Assembly: GCA_027704905.1 (NCBI GenBank)
Contig: CM051002.1
Coordinates: forward strand, 4,443,351 to 4,507,350
DNA from: Muraenolepis orangiensis
Taxonomy: Eukaryota > Chordata > Actinopteri > Gadiformes > Muraenolepididae
DNA: 64,000 bases
Direction of reading: 5' to 3'
The notes under the pieces are model-generated. The model worked only from the letters and a program-made list of their open reading frames with translations. It ran no database searches and had not been told where the DNA came from. Below, one piece after another: positions 41,290-53,788 of the stretch. A program made the position numbers and the translations under genes. Numbering within the stretch: the stretch's first letter is position 1; every line of letters begins with the position of its first letter.

Positions 41290-41935
41290 ACTGGGGCTCG
41301 TGGTCCTCCTCCTCCTCTTCCTTTCCCTCCTCTAACTTCTCATACTACCCCTCCTCCTCTTTACCTTTCTCCTCCTCCCCCCTCCTCCTCATCCTCCTTT
41401 TCCCCCCCTTCTCCCCTCGTCTTCCTTCTCCCCCCGACTCCTCTTCTCCTCCTCCTCCGCTTCCCCCTCTTCCCCCTCCCCCCTCTTCCTCCCCCCTCCT
41501 CCGCCTCCTTCCCCCCCCCCCCTCCTCCTCCGCTTCCCCCTCTTCCCCCCCTCCCCCCTCTTCCTCCCCCCTCCTCCGCCTCCTTCCCCCCCCCTCCTGC
41601 TCCGCTTCCTCCTCCCCTTCTCCTCCTCCTCCCCCTCCTCCCCATCATTCTCCCTGTCTCTCTCCCCCTTCCCCTTTTCCTCTTCCTCTTCCTCCTCCTA
41701 CTCCTCCCCCTCCTACTCCTCCTCCCACCCACTTCTCCCCCTCTTCCTCCTCCTACTCCTCCTCCACCTCCTTCTCATGAGAACCTCACCTGGCGCCCGC
41801 AACCTCACCCACACTCCATCTCTGTGCATCTGTGTACGCGTGCGTGTGCATGTGTGCGTGTGCGTGCGCCGTGTGCGTGTGTGTGTTTGCCTGTGTGTGT
41901 GTGTGTTTGCCTGTGTGTGTACGTGTGTGTGTCAG
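41290..41935. repeat. CCT-rich tract and TG/CG tract
   Basis: Imperfect CCTCCT and CCCCTCTTCC repeats fill 41300-41780, with a near-duplicate of about 110 bp (41450-41520 versus 41525-41600). TG mixed with CG follows at 41835-41935. The Ser-Pro and Arg-Gly frames are artefacts. Confidence 0.85.
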
Positions 41936-42586
41936 CAACATGAACAATGAGCAGCAGCAGGCACAAGATAAAGATGGACAAGATAATTGCACAGTGCGCC
42001 AATTTGTTATTTTGTTATGTTATTTTATGTTCTAATTGGACAATCCACAGGGGAAGCATCGACGTGCTTCTCATAATGGGGGTGCTCTCAATTTGCAGAA
42101 TAATGCCGATGGGATAAACGTGAAAGGCTTTGAGGAAAAACTGCAGCCGTACCCAACTGTACTGAACTCTGGATCTGGTCTGTTGTGTTCAGGTTGTGAG
42201 TGGCTTCAATAACAACCTGAACATATCAGCGATTCATATGCATACTGTACATCTCGGGGGCCAGTAAGTGTTTTATTTTGGGTTATTATTATGGATAGAG
42301 ATGTTGCACTTCATTTAATATCATGACGATGGCCGAGGAGAAGTCTTTGCCTTCACGTTAGGTAGCTGGTGATAAGGTGGTGAAATATAATGTGCACATC
42401 AATTCCATGTAAAGATTTAATGTAATGATTGATGTGAAATATGGTCACAACTGTTAATTAAACAATAGGCTTCCTAAGTAAAATTTTGTGATTGAAAAAA
42501 CTCCCAATTTCTACAGTCTACCTTTGGGTAGACTGCAGAGTAAGATGCCTAACCCTCTACCTGCTCATTGAAGACATGCATCTATA
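41936..42586. other. No gene seen
   Basis: Unique sequence. Confidence 0.6.
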
Positions 42587-43230
42587 AGATTCAAGATTCA
42601 AGATTCAAGATGAGCCATATATTAGCCATATATTAGCCATATATTAGCCATATATTAGCCATATATTAGCCATATATTAGCCATATATTAGCCATCAGGC
42701 TGCTGAACAAGGGCGTATAACATATAACAATGTATATTTTATTACATTGATTTATATATATATATTGCTCTTTTCTGTGCTGATTTTTGCATTTTATAAA
42801 TTGCATTTTTTATTTTTATTTTATATTCCTTATTCTATTTTTTATTCTATTTTTTATTCTATTTTTATTTTATCTTATTCTATAACTGCTGTCTGTCGTC
42901 GGGTATTGCACACAAGAATTTCACATCACTGCTTTATACTAAACTGTAAACTGTGAAGTGACAATAAACTTGACTTGACTTGACTTGATATATTAGCCAT
43001 ATATTAGCCATATATTAGCCATATATTAGCCATATATTAGCCATATGCAACGAGAACAATGGAACGCTTACTCTGCATTCCCTCCCGCAGCAGGACGTTT
43101 CAAAACACTATGCTATAAAAATAACATAAAAATACTGTACACAATAAAAAGAACAAGGAATAGAACAATAAAGTGACATGATTTGATATGTACATGTTTT
43201 GTATGATATCTTTACAATAAAATGGATGAT
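42587..43230 (-). mobile_element. LINE family B tail containing an 11-bp minisatellite
   Basis: AGATTCAAGATTCAAGA tail, then an array of CCATATATTAG (42613-42695 and 42989-43046), then GGAACGCTTACTCTGCATTCCCTCCCGCAG and AAAAGAACAAGGAATAGAAC. The minisatellite has grown inside the element between its tail and its diagnostic block. Confidence 0.75.
42691..42988 (+). mobile_element. LINE family A 3' end nested in the minisatellite
   Basis: It begins GCCATCAGGCTGCTGAACAA, matching the last codons of family A (as at 15557). It runs through the full 3' UTR to three copies of ACTTG. The array continues on both sides. The junction bases GCCAT belong to both LINE and array. Confidence 0.85.
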
Positions 43231-44439
43231 TAACAGTATATTGAATGCCATGTGATACGTTTGATACTACATTGGGTGTGTGCATACTTGTAGGTGGGTC
43301 ATTTGAGTTGGGTGTGGACCAAATGACAAGGATGAATTCTTGTTAAATCTGGTCAAGCGGAACAATTCAGAATCAAGTTTGGGGTTGATGGGTAATTGTT
43401 TGGCTAATGACCAGAAGCCATTTCACTGCATAACAAGCTGTGTGCTCAGCGCTCCAGTCACGTTGACCCAGGAGAACAGAGCTGGGATAGATAACTTTCA
43501 TAAAGAGCCCAGTCTCCCAGCAACACAGGGAGCGATCCTCTCCTCCTTACTAGCTGGGAAGCCAGGGGATGTATGAGTATTAGAGATTCATTTAAAAAAA
43601 AAAAAAACAATAAAACAAACAAAGAGAGAAACAGAGAAAATGTGTATGCATATCGTCCTGTGGGGATATATTCTATATTGAGAGAATAGGGCCAGAAATA
43701 AGGAGAATGATTTAAATGATGCAGCCGTTCCATTGTTTCATGGACAGAGTTGTTTTACTCTGCAGGGATTAGGATTAACCGGGATGAAGGAGCTGTCTTG
43801 TAGCAGGGTTTTGAAATGCTAAACACAAGGGTCCAAAGACAAAGACTCGTACACTCTGAGGTTCCTAGTGAAAGTGTAACGGTATTGAAGACGGACAGAA
43901 GTGAATGCAATCTTAATTAGAGGATAGAGTATATAATTGGGTTATTTGTTTCTTACTGAATACACAATATTTTGTAAATAACCACCAAAACCCAAATTGC
44001 AATATTGTCAGAATGTTATATTTAATCCTGGAGATATTGTGCAATCATTCGCAACCCACCGTTTTGCCATTCACTTTCATTCATTTGAATAGACCTCTTA
44101 AAAGTTGCTTTCGGAAAAAGGTTAAATCATGAAGAGACATGCCCTTTCTGTTCGACTAATTAATCTGTCTTTCCACTATGGATACTTTCCGTGCCAATAT
44201 TCAAATTCAATTTTTTGCTCGAGCTGTGGTAACTCTGCTGCTTCCAACTTTCAAAAACTTTCTCTCAACTATCTCTGTAAATGTTGTGCGTGTGTAACAT
44301 ACAATTAGAATCATTGTAAATAGACTGTTAATGTGTAGTTCTGGGCAGTAATGACACCTATGGACAATAATTATAGGCTGTGATGAAGTGAAATGACAGG
44401 AAAACCGCAAAAAAAAGTGAGCTATATTGTATAAACAAG
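43231..44439. other. No gene seen
   Basis: Unique sequence. The frames at 43340 and 43458 have no recognisable domain. Confidence 0.6.
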
Positions 44440-44630
44440 TCTTTAAAACATCTCTTTATGTATTTCTCTACATTGTGTATGAGTATATATAGAAGTATAG
44501 TACATGGTATAGTAAGTAGTGTTAAATTGTAGGGAAATCATACAGGCTGGAGGAAATGGGGAGTGAGCATTCCATTGTACTTGTTGCATATGGCAAATAC
44601 AAATCTTGAATCATGAATCTTGAATCTCTC
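44440..44630 (+). mobile_element. LINE family B 3' tail
   Basis: GTATAGTACATGGTATAG, AATCATACAGGCTGGAGGAAATGGGGAGTGAGCATTCC, then TTGAATCATGAATCTTGAATC. Confidence 0.7.
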
Positions 44631-44884
44631 TCCATGTCTCTCTCTCTCTCACTGGAGTCTTCATGGCTTTTTGGACCTGTGGAGAGGCTTGGTGGCCCCT
44701 AATTAAGCATAGTGGGGGATTAAGGCCCACCTGACCAACACTACTTCCAACAACATGCGAGCGCATTGTAATGAAGCGCTCTCTAGTGCCTCGCACTAAA
44801 CACTCTGTCTGCCTCTTTATCTCTTTATCACCTAGAAGGCGATGGACTTTTTCTCAAGGATTCGGCAGTGGAGAGAGGATGAGT

Positions 44885-45087
<203 letters not shown>

Positions 45088-45459
45088 GCTGGCTGGCTGG
45101 TTAGAGGGATTTGTGAGGCCTCCATCCTCTGATGACACATAATCTCTTTGGGAGATGAGTGGTCAGCGTCCAGGGGCACGGCTGATTGACACGTCTGGGA
45201 TAAGGGAGTGAGCAAGGACCTTTTGAGCTGGAAGGTTTCCTCCTGTGAGGAGACCAGACATGCTGAGCCATCCTGTGTGGGTCGTTCTGGCCATGGTCAG
45301 AGCTTCCCCCCTCTATGACTTTCTGGCCGTCTTCATGGAAACGAAAAAAGAAAACAACTAAACTAAATCCTGTGTTAGGCGTGTAAGAGATTCATCTAAA
45401 TCTGAATCTAAATCTGGAGGAATTGACTCCTCTAACAGTAAAACTTGTTATTTCAACCA

Positions 45460-45622
45460 ATTATAGTATTTGGAGCAGTGGGAGCAGCTATTTTATATAC
45501 AGCTGCCTAGGGATCAGTGTAGGGGTCTGGTGCATTGCTCAAGGGTACCTCGGGCAGCAGTGCCCAGGTTTTTCAGGGACTTTAACCGGCGACCTTTCGA
45601 TTCCCAAACCAAGTCAGCTGAG
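45460..45622 (-). mobile_element. tRNA-derived SINE, truncated
   Basis: GGAGCAGTGGGAGCAGCTATTTTATATACAGCTGCC, TGCTCAAGGGTACCTCGGGCAGCAGTGCCC and TTTAACCGGCGACCTTTCG match the SINE at 9728. The A-box end is degenerate. Confidence 0.75.
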
Positions 45623-46740
45623 TGTGGAGTGGTAACAAGCAAGTAGGAACCTGCTTGTTCAATCTCTCTCTCCTTTGTTTCCATGGACGGGTTGGACCGC
45701 TGGCAGCAAGCGCTCGGCGTAGCCAGTAAATGACTGACTGACCAATGACTGGCTCTCAAACTGGAGAGAAGTTAGGTGAGAAAGAGCACCAAAAAAAAGC
45801 CTAACCAAAGCGGTTGGTTGTGATATGGATATGAACGGTTGGTTGTTCCGGGTTTGATGGCCACACATTACAGGTGTAGAAGTACGGCTTGTTAGGACAC
45901 AGCCGAGGGGCACGGTGGGGGGGGGGTTGTGTTGTGTGTGTGAATGTCAGTGAGGTTGGCTCTATATAATCCATTGTTATATTCCGAGCAGATAGCTTCC
46001 CTGTGATGGATTGACGACAACTGGGCAAGGGTGAGTTCATGAAATTGAACAGAGGTGTTGTGTTCAGAGTTCCTTGCCGTTAGGCTCAGCGTCACTGGAA
46101 GAATCCACACCTCGTAGTCACCAGTCTATTAGTTGTTATTTATTGATAAGAATGATACCCTATTTTACCCTATCCTATTTTACTTCACACCGGGACATTT
46201 TTACGGGTAATTTGATCAAATCTGTGTTGACCCCAAACCCTCTGACCCGACAGCCCATAATGGATTATAATTACTTTGCGGCCTTCACAAAAAAACGTAA
46301 AATAACTATTTGCTTTCAACTAGATCTAACCAACTTCCTCTCCTCTAAGTTTTGCTTCCCCTCCCTTATTATAATGCTTTCACTGTATTGTATGTGAAAA
46401 GTGAAGATTGAGCGACAAGGAAGGAAGTATGGGTTTAACATAGAAAAGGAGAACTGATGGGAACGGTCGCTGTGACCCAGCCAGGTCAAGAGGCCTCGAA
46501 TGGCTGTGAGGAAGTGCCCAAACATCGCAGAGATTAACAGCAGACTGGTGACACAACAATGGAATGCCAGACTGATGGTGGAGAAAACAACAGCGCCATA
46601 TGGGAGGAATAAACGTATAAGTACTATGTATCGAAGGAATCGGGGCACTTGAGTAGACTACTTGACAGCTAACTCGACATTACGGGTCTGGGTGGTACGA
46701 AGCTCTTGTGTCCTGATCCGGGGTTCTGTAATTGAGTATT
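45623..46740. other. No gene seen
   Basis: Unique sequence with a G-run at 45918-45927. Frames of up to 110 codons are unrecognised. Confidence 0.55.
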
Positions 46741-46805
46741 TACTCATTTATCTTAGATAGATCTAGAGTATCTATCTAGTATGATCTATCTTAGATAGAT
46801 GAGTA
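46741..46805. repeat. 22-bp imperfect inverted repeat
   Basis: 46741-46762 (TACTCATTTATCTTAGATAG-AT) and 46784-46805 are complementary at 20 of 22 positions across a 21-nt spacer that itself contains ATCTA repeats. Confidence 0.85.
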
Positions 46806-46974
46806 GGTGGATCGCCTAATGGCGAGGATCTCTGAACACAACAGTATTACAGAGGTGGACTTTGTCTACACATTGTGAATTTCAATTGTGTGTATGAAGC
46901 CAATAGAGCTTGCAGGGACTCAATACATAAATGGTTAAGTGATAATGCTGCTAATAAGTGTAAGTATAGGATTA

Positions 46975-47103
<129 letters not shown>

Positions 47104-47125
47104 TCTCCCTCTCCCTCCCTCTCGC

Positions 47126-47936
47126 CTGTCCCCTCTGCGATCAGAAGATAACATTTTGATTGACATTCGTTAAGGTCATCGGTTAATTGCTAGGTAACAC
47201 TGCACCTTTAAATTATAAACGCCGCCGACATGCACTATTGAGCGCATCATTAAGTCCCTCCATGCAAGGATGCCATCGGGAGGAAGGCATCCTCTGTGAC
47301 CTATGAGAAAAGAGCTCCCCAATGCAAAGCAGCTGCAAACTCCACCTTTTAACATGTATATTAAAATGTAAAACCGGCTGCCAGCTGCTGAGCGGCTTGC
47401 TGATGTTACTTTTATATATGTATTGCATTAAAAGTTACTCACCGTACCGGGTATTTAGTTTCACTGCTTGTAGTTCATCAGCTGTGAAAAGTATTGGGCC
47501 ATGACTAATAAGGGATGACTTAGTAGTGCAGTGCGTTAGTCCTTCCCCTGTATTCTAATGAACCCACTCCATTTACTAGACAAGACAATTCTTTATAATT
47601 TTTCCAAAACACACCCCATCCTCATGTTTACTCATCATTTAATGAAGTGACAGGGGAAATGTGATGTATCAATTGGAAGATTTCAGTTTGAACAAATGGT
47701 TCACAGGCATATTTTCAAGAAGCTAGATTTTCCAGGTTAATTTGCTAGTATGTTAAGTCAGAATTCAGGGGAAGCCAGAATTCAAATCAGTTTCAGATAC
47801 CAAGATGAGACTTGTCTACCCAGTAGTCGATGTTTTTTCTAAAAACAATCAATCGTGTTGTGCTGTATAGTGTTGTTTATAGTATATAGTATAGTATATA
47901 GAAGGTAGATAGAATAGTATATAGTATAGTGTATAT
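47126..47936. other. No gene seen
   Basis: Unique sequence ending in TATAGTATA-type simple repeats (47878-47936). Confidence 0.55.
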
Positions 47937-49435
47937 CAGTGGAGGCTCATCCATTTAGAAAAGGGAGGACCATCCTCCCTAACATTTCAGAGAAAAATTA
48001 ACTAAAAATAAATACACATACATTTAACAGATTCATCTGTGAAAATATTGATAATATTACTATTTTAACACTTGGAAAGGAACAACAATCATGTCCCTGT
48101 GTCAAAGTACCAACAGCGCCACCTAACATAATTGAAAATGACTGTACGGAGGATTGTCCTCCCCAAGCTCCCATTGAAGTCCATTATTAAACTGGACTAG
48201 CCATAGGCTCTGTGAACCAATCAGCAGAGCTCCCTGCAGGGATCTATTTTGTGTCATTCATTAATTCCACGTTCCATACAACTCGTGAGTCATTTACTTT
48301 TAATTGTGACCTTGACAAGATGGTGTCTTTGGCTCGTGATTAGAGAATTAACGTGATTTACGTGCATAACCGGTTTTACTATATGATAATATGTCTTATT
48401 TTATTTAAATACAGGTAAATATACTTTACACAAATAACGTTTCTCCCTCAAATCGTGCTCAAGTTCAATTCTGTTAGGTTTGTCTGGTAGTACTAGCCAC
48501 TGTGCATAGAACTTCTATTCCGATTAATGATTTTTCATAATGTGATAAATGTTCAACCAAAACAATTCAACAAGTCTCCTTGAGTACTTTTACTGCAGAG
48601 CTGAGCCAGTGCGCCACACATATCTCTACATCTCTTGCAGAAGCATCAAACAATATTTTTTTATATATTTGTCATTTTAATTACATATATATTAATTTGT
48701 TAATATTGATTTAATATTAACAAAATAAAATGACAAACAAATATAAAAAAAATATAAAAAAATAAAATACTTTGTACTCACCAAAACAACTGATTATTTG
48801 AACACAAAATCCATCCTCAAGAAGACTTCAATGACTCTGTTGTACAGTTTATCTGTGTGTTTCAGTTCCAAACAAACTGCTTGTAGAAATCTACACAAAT
48901 TAACTTGTTCAAGTTCAGTTTGCTAGCTCTGCATAGCTCCGCCTCTCAATAGTGCGTATCCAATCAAAAGACGTGCACGTGCTGACGTTATTGTACGCCT
49001 GCTAGCTGGCGCCGGTGTCGCCAACTCGAAATTTGATTGGTTAACGCCACAGTTTTGTTTCCGTTCACTTTAAGCTCCAGGCGCCCGCACAGTTGATTCT
49101 GAAGGCGTAAGGGCAGATTTCTTGGACCCTGGCAACACATTATGGCTGAAATATGATTGGATAAAAGCTCTAACATAAAGGCCTGTCCTCCAAATCTCGA
49201 TCTGAGGCTGGAAGCAGCGCAACCAAGAGGAAAGCTATGAAATGACGATAATAGACTATGGGGAATAATTTAATAAATACTTATATCAAATGAATGAAAA
49301 AATATATCAAAATTAAATTTATATTCTGATGATGTTTAGGCCAGCAGAGAAGGCATTGCTGGCCCTGACAGCCCACCACTGTTCAATTCTGTTTGGGTTG
49401 TCTGCTCATATTACCCACTACACTGTCAACATTTA
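47937..49435. mobile_element. Possible hAT-like non-autonomous DNA transposon debris
   Basis: The left edge CAGTGGAGGCTCATCC and the inverted right-side CAGTGGTGGGCTGTCAGGGC (from 49381) both look like hAT ends. No matching 8-bp target duplication is found, and a block near 48470 is repeated near 49383 (TTCAATTCTGTT-GG-TTGTCTG). No transposase frame is visible. Confidence 0.3.
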
Positions 49436-49589
49436 TAGTGAGGCACCTTCCTTCCTCCCCTACTTTTACAACCACCAGCAGCTGTGATATATGATAGTAT
49501 ATATATATATATAGTTTATAGTAGAGTTCATAGTAGGTTGTATATAATGTTGATCATAGTATATAGTATAGTATATTATATTATATTAT

Positions 49590-49840
49590 ATTAGATTCAA
49601 ATTTATTGTCATTGCACAGCACAAGTACAGTACAGCAAAAATAATTTGGCATCTAACCAGAGTGCACATGTTACTCATGTGTGTATAGTAGGTATATAGT
49701 GTTATAGTATAGTATTGCGTAGATTAGTATTGCATATCAAAGTATTGTTGTTGAAACCCTGTGAATGGGGATTGGCAAAAACATTGGCAAATTTGTGTCT
49801 GTGTATCACATCTTGAATCTCGAATCTCAAATCTTGAAAA
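49590..49840. mobile_element. LINE-like 3' tail of another subfamily
   Basis: AGATTCAAATTTATTGTCATTGCACAGCACAAGTACAG at the left and ATCTTGAATCTCGAATCTCAAATCTTGAA at the right bracket TATAGTAT-rich DNA. This is probably two family B-related tails in opposite orientation. Confidence 0.45.
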
Positions 49841-50234
49841 TTATATTTGTGTCGCATGTGGTTTAAAGATAAAGCTCAATGGGCTATTCTATATAAAAAA
49901 TAAAAATGTACCTTATATTACATAACACTGCTTCCAAGAACAACGCCAGCCTCTGATTGGTCCGTCTGCCGGACGGTATGAGAGTAACAAGCGAGGAAGA
50001 ATCCCAAGTCTTGTACAAGGAGGTTATCATTTCCATGCAAGGGCTGGCTCTGGTCAGGCATAGTTTGGGTTTTCATCTTCAGCTCACAAGGACAAAACCT
50101 TTCATCAAAAGAGGCGGAAGGGTTAGGAAAATTAGGTTTTTCTTATTTCTGCAGATAGCGGTACGGAAGCTTGTAAAGGCTCAAATCGTGCAAATAACAT
50201 TGTGTAGCTGCATGAGTTTCCATCATACCGATGC

Positions 50235-51146
50235 ATGCATTTCGAAGAAGCCACGGGGCCGGAACGAACGCCGATAGAGCAGCGGAGACATGAAGCGAAT
50301 ATCCACGGAGAAGACGGGACGCTACCAAACTTGGATAAACTATACGCAAAAAGAGGACTACACTTTTTCCATCTAAATATCAGAAGCCTCCTCCCCAAAA
50401 TAGACGAACTTCGGCTACTATTTAGTAGTTGCAAGGTAGGAGTAATATGCTTCAGTGAAACTTGGCTTGACAGTTCAATAAGCGACTCCGAAATTGAGAT
50501 TGAGAACTATATAATTGTAAGGAAAGATCGAAACCGAAACGGAGGAGGTGTGTGTGCTTTTATTAGGTCTGACATTGGTTTTAATATTAAATCCGATCTT
50601 GAACACGACGTGGTAGAAGCGCTGTGGCTTGATATTCTGTTACCCAAGAGCAAACCAATTATTTTTGGAGTCTGTTACAGGCCACCAGATCAGGGCAATT
50701 TTTATGATGAACTAGAGGAGATATGTTCCAAGTGCACGGATTTTGAGAAATCGGAAGTTGTTGTCATGGGAGATTTCAACACGGATTTACTTAAAAAGAG
50801 TTCTGGATTAAAGTCCCTTCTGAACTATTGTAAATTGTTTGACCTGCACCAGCTCATCACTGAACCTACCAGAGTTACCTCCCTTTCTCAGACCATAATC
50901 GACTTAATACTGGTCTCTGATAAACAAAGGATAATAAACAGCGGCGTTGTTGATTATGCACTCAGTGATCACCTTGCAACTTTCTTTCTTTCAACAACTA
51001 CTTCAACCGAATCAGGGACACCCATGCATACCCAACTTGGCGTAGCTCAACTGACTTTGTGCCAGTCAGATTCAGGAGTTGTATGGGGAAGGAGTCATTT
51101 TTGTATTCTGCAGCTGTCTTTTGGAACAATCTGCCCAGTGACCTGA
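50235..51146 (+). CDS. LINE-encoded APE-type endonuclease frame, 303 codons
   Basis: This enzyme would nick target DNA to start target-primed reverse transcription. Visible motifs are LNIRS (Asn48), SETWL (Glu75), GVCYRPP (Tyr148), GDFNTDL (Asp180, Asn182), IIDLILVS (Asp223) and SDH (Asp245, His246), the full APE catalytic set. The frame is unbroken from Met1 to about residue 250. The last ~50 residues are an out-of-frame reading of the LINE C-terminus. The true start is probably upstream or non-canonical, since LINE ORF2 proteins usually begin further from the LNIRS motif. I do not expect mobility without RT. Confidence 0.8.
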   Translation: MHFEEATGPERTPIEQRRHEANIHGEDGTLPNLDKLYAKRGLHFFHLNIRSLLPKIDELRLLFSSCKVGVICFSETWLDSSISDSEIEIENYIIVRKDRNRNGGGVCAFIRSDIGFNIKSDLEHDVVEALWLDILLPKSKPIIFGVCYRPPDQGNFYDELEEICSKCTDFEKSEVVVMGDFNTDLLKKSSGLKSLLNYCKLFDLHQLITEPTRVTSLSQTIIDLILVSDKQRIINSGVVDYALSDHLATFFLSTTTSTESGTPMHTQLGVAQLTLCQSDSGVVWGRSHFCILQLSFGTICPVT

Positions 51147-51214
51147 AAATCGTAGTCAATGCTGTTAGATTCAAGTCCAGCCTGAAGACCTGGCTCAAAA
51201 GGGACTATAATTAA
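50986..51214 (+). pseudogene. LINE family D polyprotein C-terminus
   Basis: In the frame two bases off the endonuclease, FVPVRFRSCMGKESFLYSAA and VFWNNLPSDLKIVVNAVRFK lead to SSLKTWLKRDYN and a TAA at 51212-51214. This is the typical end of L2/CR1-like ORF2 proteins. Confidence 0.8.
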
Positions 51215-51798
51215 CCTAGACACTCAGCAAAAAGGCACCCTTTCATGTTTATGCGTCTGTTATGTATATAAATGGTAAATGGTATATGTGATGTGTTGTG
51301 ATGTCATGTCTGTATGATGCATGTCTAAGCATCTCATTCCCCTACCCCCCTACAAGGACCACAATGGAAATAAGCTCTGAGCTTTCTTGTGTACATCCTT
51401 GGCAGTATCTCCTGACTGTGCTTTCTGTCACATGTTATTTTTATATTGTCAAATAAAGTCATTCATTCATTCATTCATGCTTCAGTTCATTTCAGGACGT
51501 TTACTTCAGAGATAACTGTAAAGAATGACAACAGTTTACTGTTGACTCTAGAGGTGACGGAGTACAAGTGCGGAATTCTGATGCCGCCCCAAGGCAATAT
51601 GCACATGCGGAAATATGATTATAATTGCCAGTGCAGAATTCTGCCGAAGCCTGCCATGTTTCAAAGAGTTTTCAATGCCCTCAGGAGCCCTCGGGGCAAG
51701 AGCAATTCACGCTATGCACTGAGCATTAAATGTTAATTCCAACTGCAGGGGATCCAGCATTGAGGGGTGGGAGAGAGAGCGCACAAAAATAATCAACA

Positions 51799-52295
<497 letters not shown>

Positions 52296-52381
52296 CCCTA
52301 AAGCAAGATTGATGTTTTAAGAGGGATAACTAGTCTGAGGTTTCATTATGTCAGCGGTTCTCAAACAGGCGGTCCCTCGTT

Positions 52382-52622
52382 CCCTTTGACTAGTGAACCC
52401 TCAAACTAGTGGACCTTCGAACTAAAGAACCCTCGGACTAGTGAACCCTCGGACTAGTGGAACCCTCGGACTAGTGAACCCTCGGACTAGTGAACCCTCG
52501 GACTAGTGGACCCTCGGACTAGTTAACCCTCGGACTAGTGAACCCTCGGACTAGTGAACCCTCGGACTAGTGAACCCTCGGACTAGTGGACCCTCGGACT
52601 AGTGGACCCTCGGACTAGTTAA
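52382..52622. repeat. 16-bp minisatellite, 15 units
   Basis: The unit is CCCTCGGACTAGTGAA with third-position variants GGA and TTAA and three diverged units at the left. It begins about 30 bp after CAGCGGTTCTCAAAC at 52351, which looks like a hAT terminal sequence. Confidence 0.9.
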
Positions 52623-53552
52623 CCCATCCCCTGATGCAGCCATGGTGGATCTGTGGATAACTCAGACTGTGTACTGAGTGGTTTACATGTTCTCCCCGTT
52701 GCCTCAGCCTCAGCCGTGTTGTTCCACCATTCAACCCGTGTGCTGGAAGTATCAGGGCTCTTTGATGACTGTATCTACTCCCAGGTCCCCCTTTCATCTG
52801 TCAGAGCATGCTGCGGAGAAATAAGAAACAAAAAAAATAAAATACGTAAATACTGTACGTTCTGATGTTTATGATGTTCCCCGCTCTCAGTCCAAACAAT
52901 TAAAAAAGTCATTCATATTTTAAAAGTTTTGAAATATTAATGATTCAGAATATGACCTAAATAACTGCAAATGGCATTGAAAAAAACAACATTGCTGCCA
53001 CGCGGAGCAGATAGGTGTACCAAAATCTGTCTCCTGGAAATAAAGTGAATGCAGACGGGATTTATCACTGGATGCCACATTGCTAAGTGAACCTCAATTA
53101 ACACTTCCACGCGTTGTCATTTCACTATTCTCTTCAACTGAAGGAAATGGTCTCTCTCTCTCTCTCTGTCAACTATGGTGTCTGGAAAATGTCTGGAAAA
53201 TGTCTGGAAAATGTAATCAATGGCGCTTTAGAGCACAGCCGATGCTGTACGAAGAAATGTGTTTCCTCTTTTTCAGAGAAGGCTATTTCAACTTTAATCT
53301 CCCATTCCTCTTGAAGGGTCCCAGGACTTCAGTCGGCCTGTGAGCTCTGCCTCTGCCACAATTTCACAAAGGTTGACGTGAAAAGCTATTATCACAGTGA
53401 CTGCAGCAGATTTACCGTTTTCGAAAAAATTCCTCATGAAATACGCTGTTTTTTTATGCCTTAAGGCTGGGGTTCAGATTTTTCTTATTAGTAAAATAAG
53501 ACAAATATACACATAATTAAATAAAATGTGCACTTATACACACCATAGTATG
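52623..53552. other. No gene seen
   Basis: Unique sequence, with three copies of an 11-bp unit TGTCTGGAAAA at 53180-53212. Confidence 0.6.
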
Positions 53553-53788
53553 CCCTTTTATTGATCACATACATGTACACACACACAGTGAAATGTGTTT
53601 CTCTGCAATTAACCCATCCTAGTATAAGGGAACAGTGGGCAGCTATTATACATACAGTGGAGTGCCAGTGTAAGGGTCCGGGTGCCTTGCTCAAGGGCAC
53701 CTCAGCAGTGCCCTGGTGATTTGGGGAGTTGAACCAGCGACCTTTTGGTTCCCAAAGCCAAGTCCCAAAAGAGCTATCCTGCCGCCCA
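53553..53788 (-). mobile_element. tRNA-derived SINE, near full length
   Basis: CTTTTATTGATCACATACATGTACACACACACAGTGAAAT at the left is the 3' end. GGCGGCAGGATAGCTCTTTT with CAAAAGGTCGCTGGTTCAAC (minus strand) is the tRNA-like head at the right. Confidence 0.8.

Larger units (their letters stand above)
49940..51478 (+). mobile_element. LINE family D: endonuclease joined directly to the 3' end
   Basis: An endonuclease frame (50235-50985) is followed immediately by the polyprotein's last ~75 codons in another frame (about 50986-51214). It continues into a 3' UTR and an (ATTC)n tail at 51458-51478 after AATAAAG. The entire reverse transcriptase is missing. The 5' boundary is uncertain. Confidence 0.8.

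Noticed and set aside
41268..41780. Ser/Pro-rich 170-codon frame
   Set aside because: Translation of a CCT-rich low-complexity tract, open on both strands.
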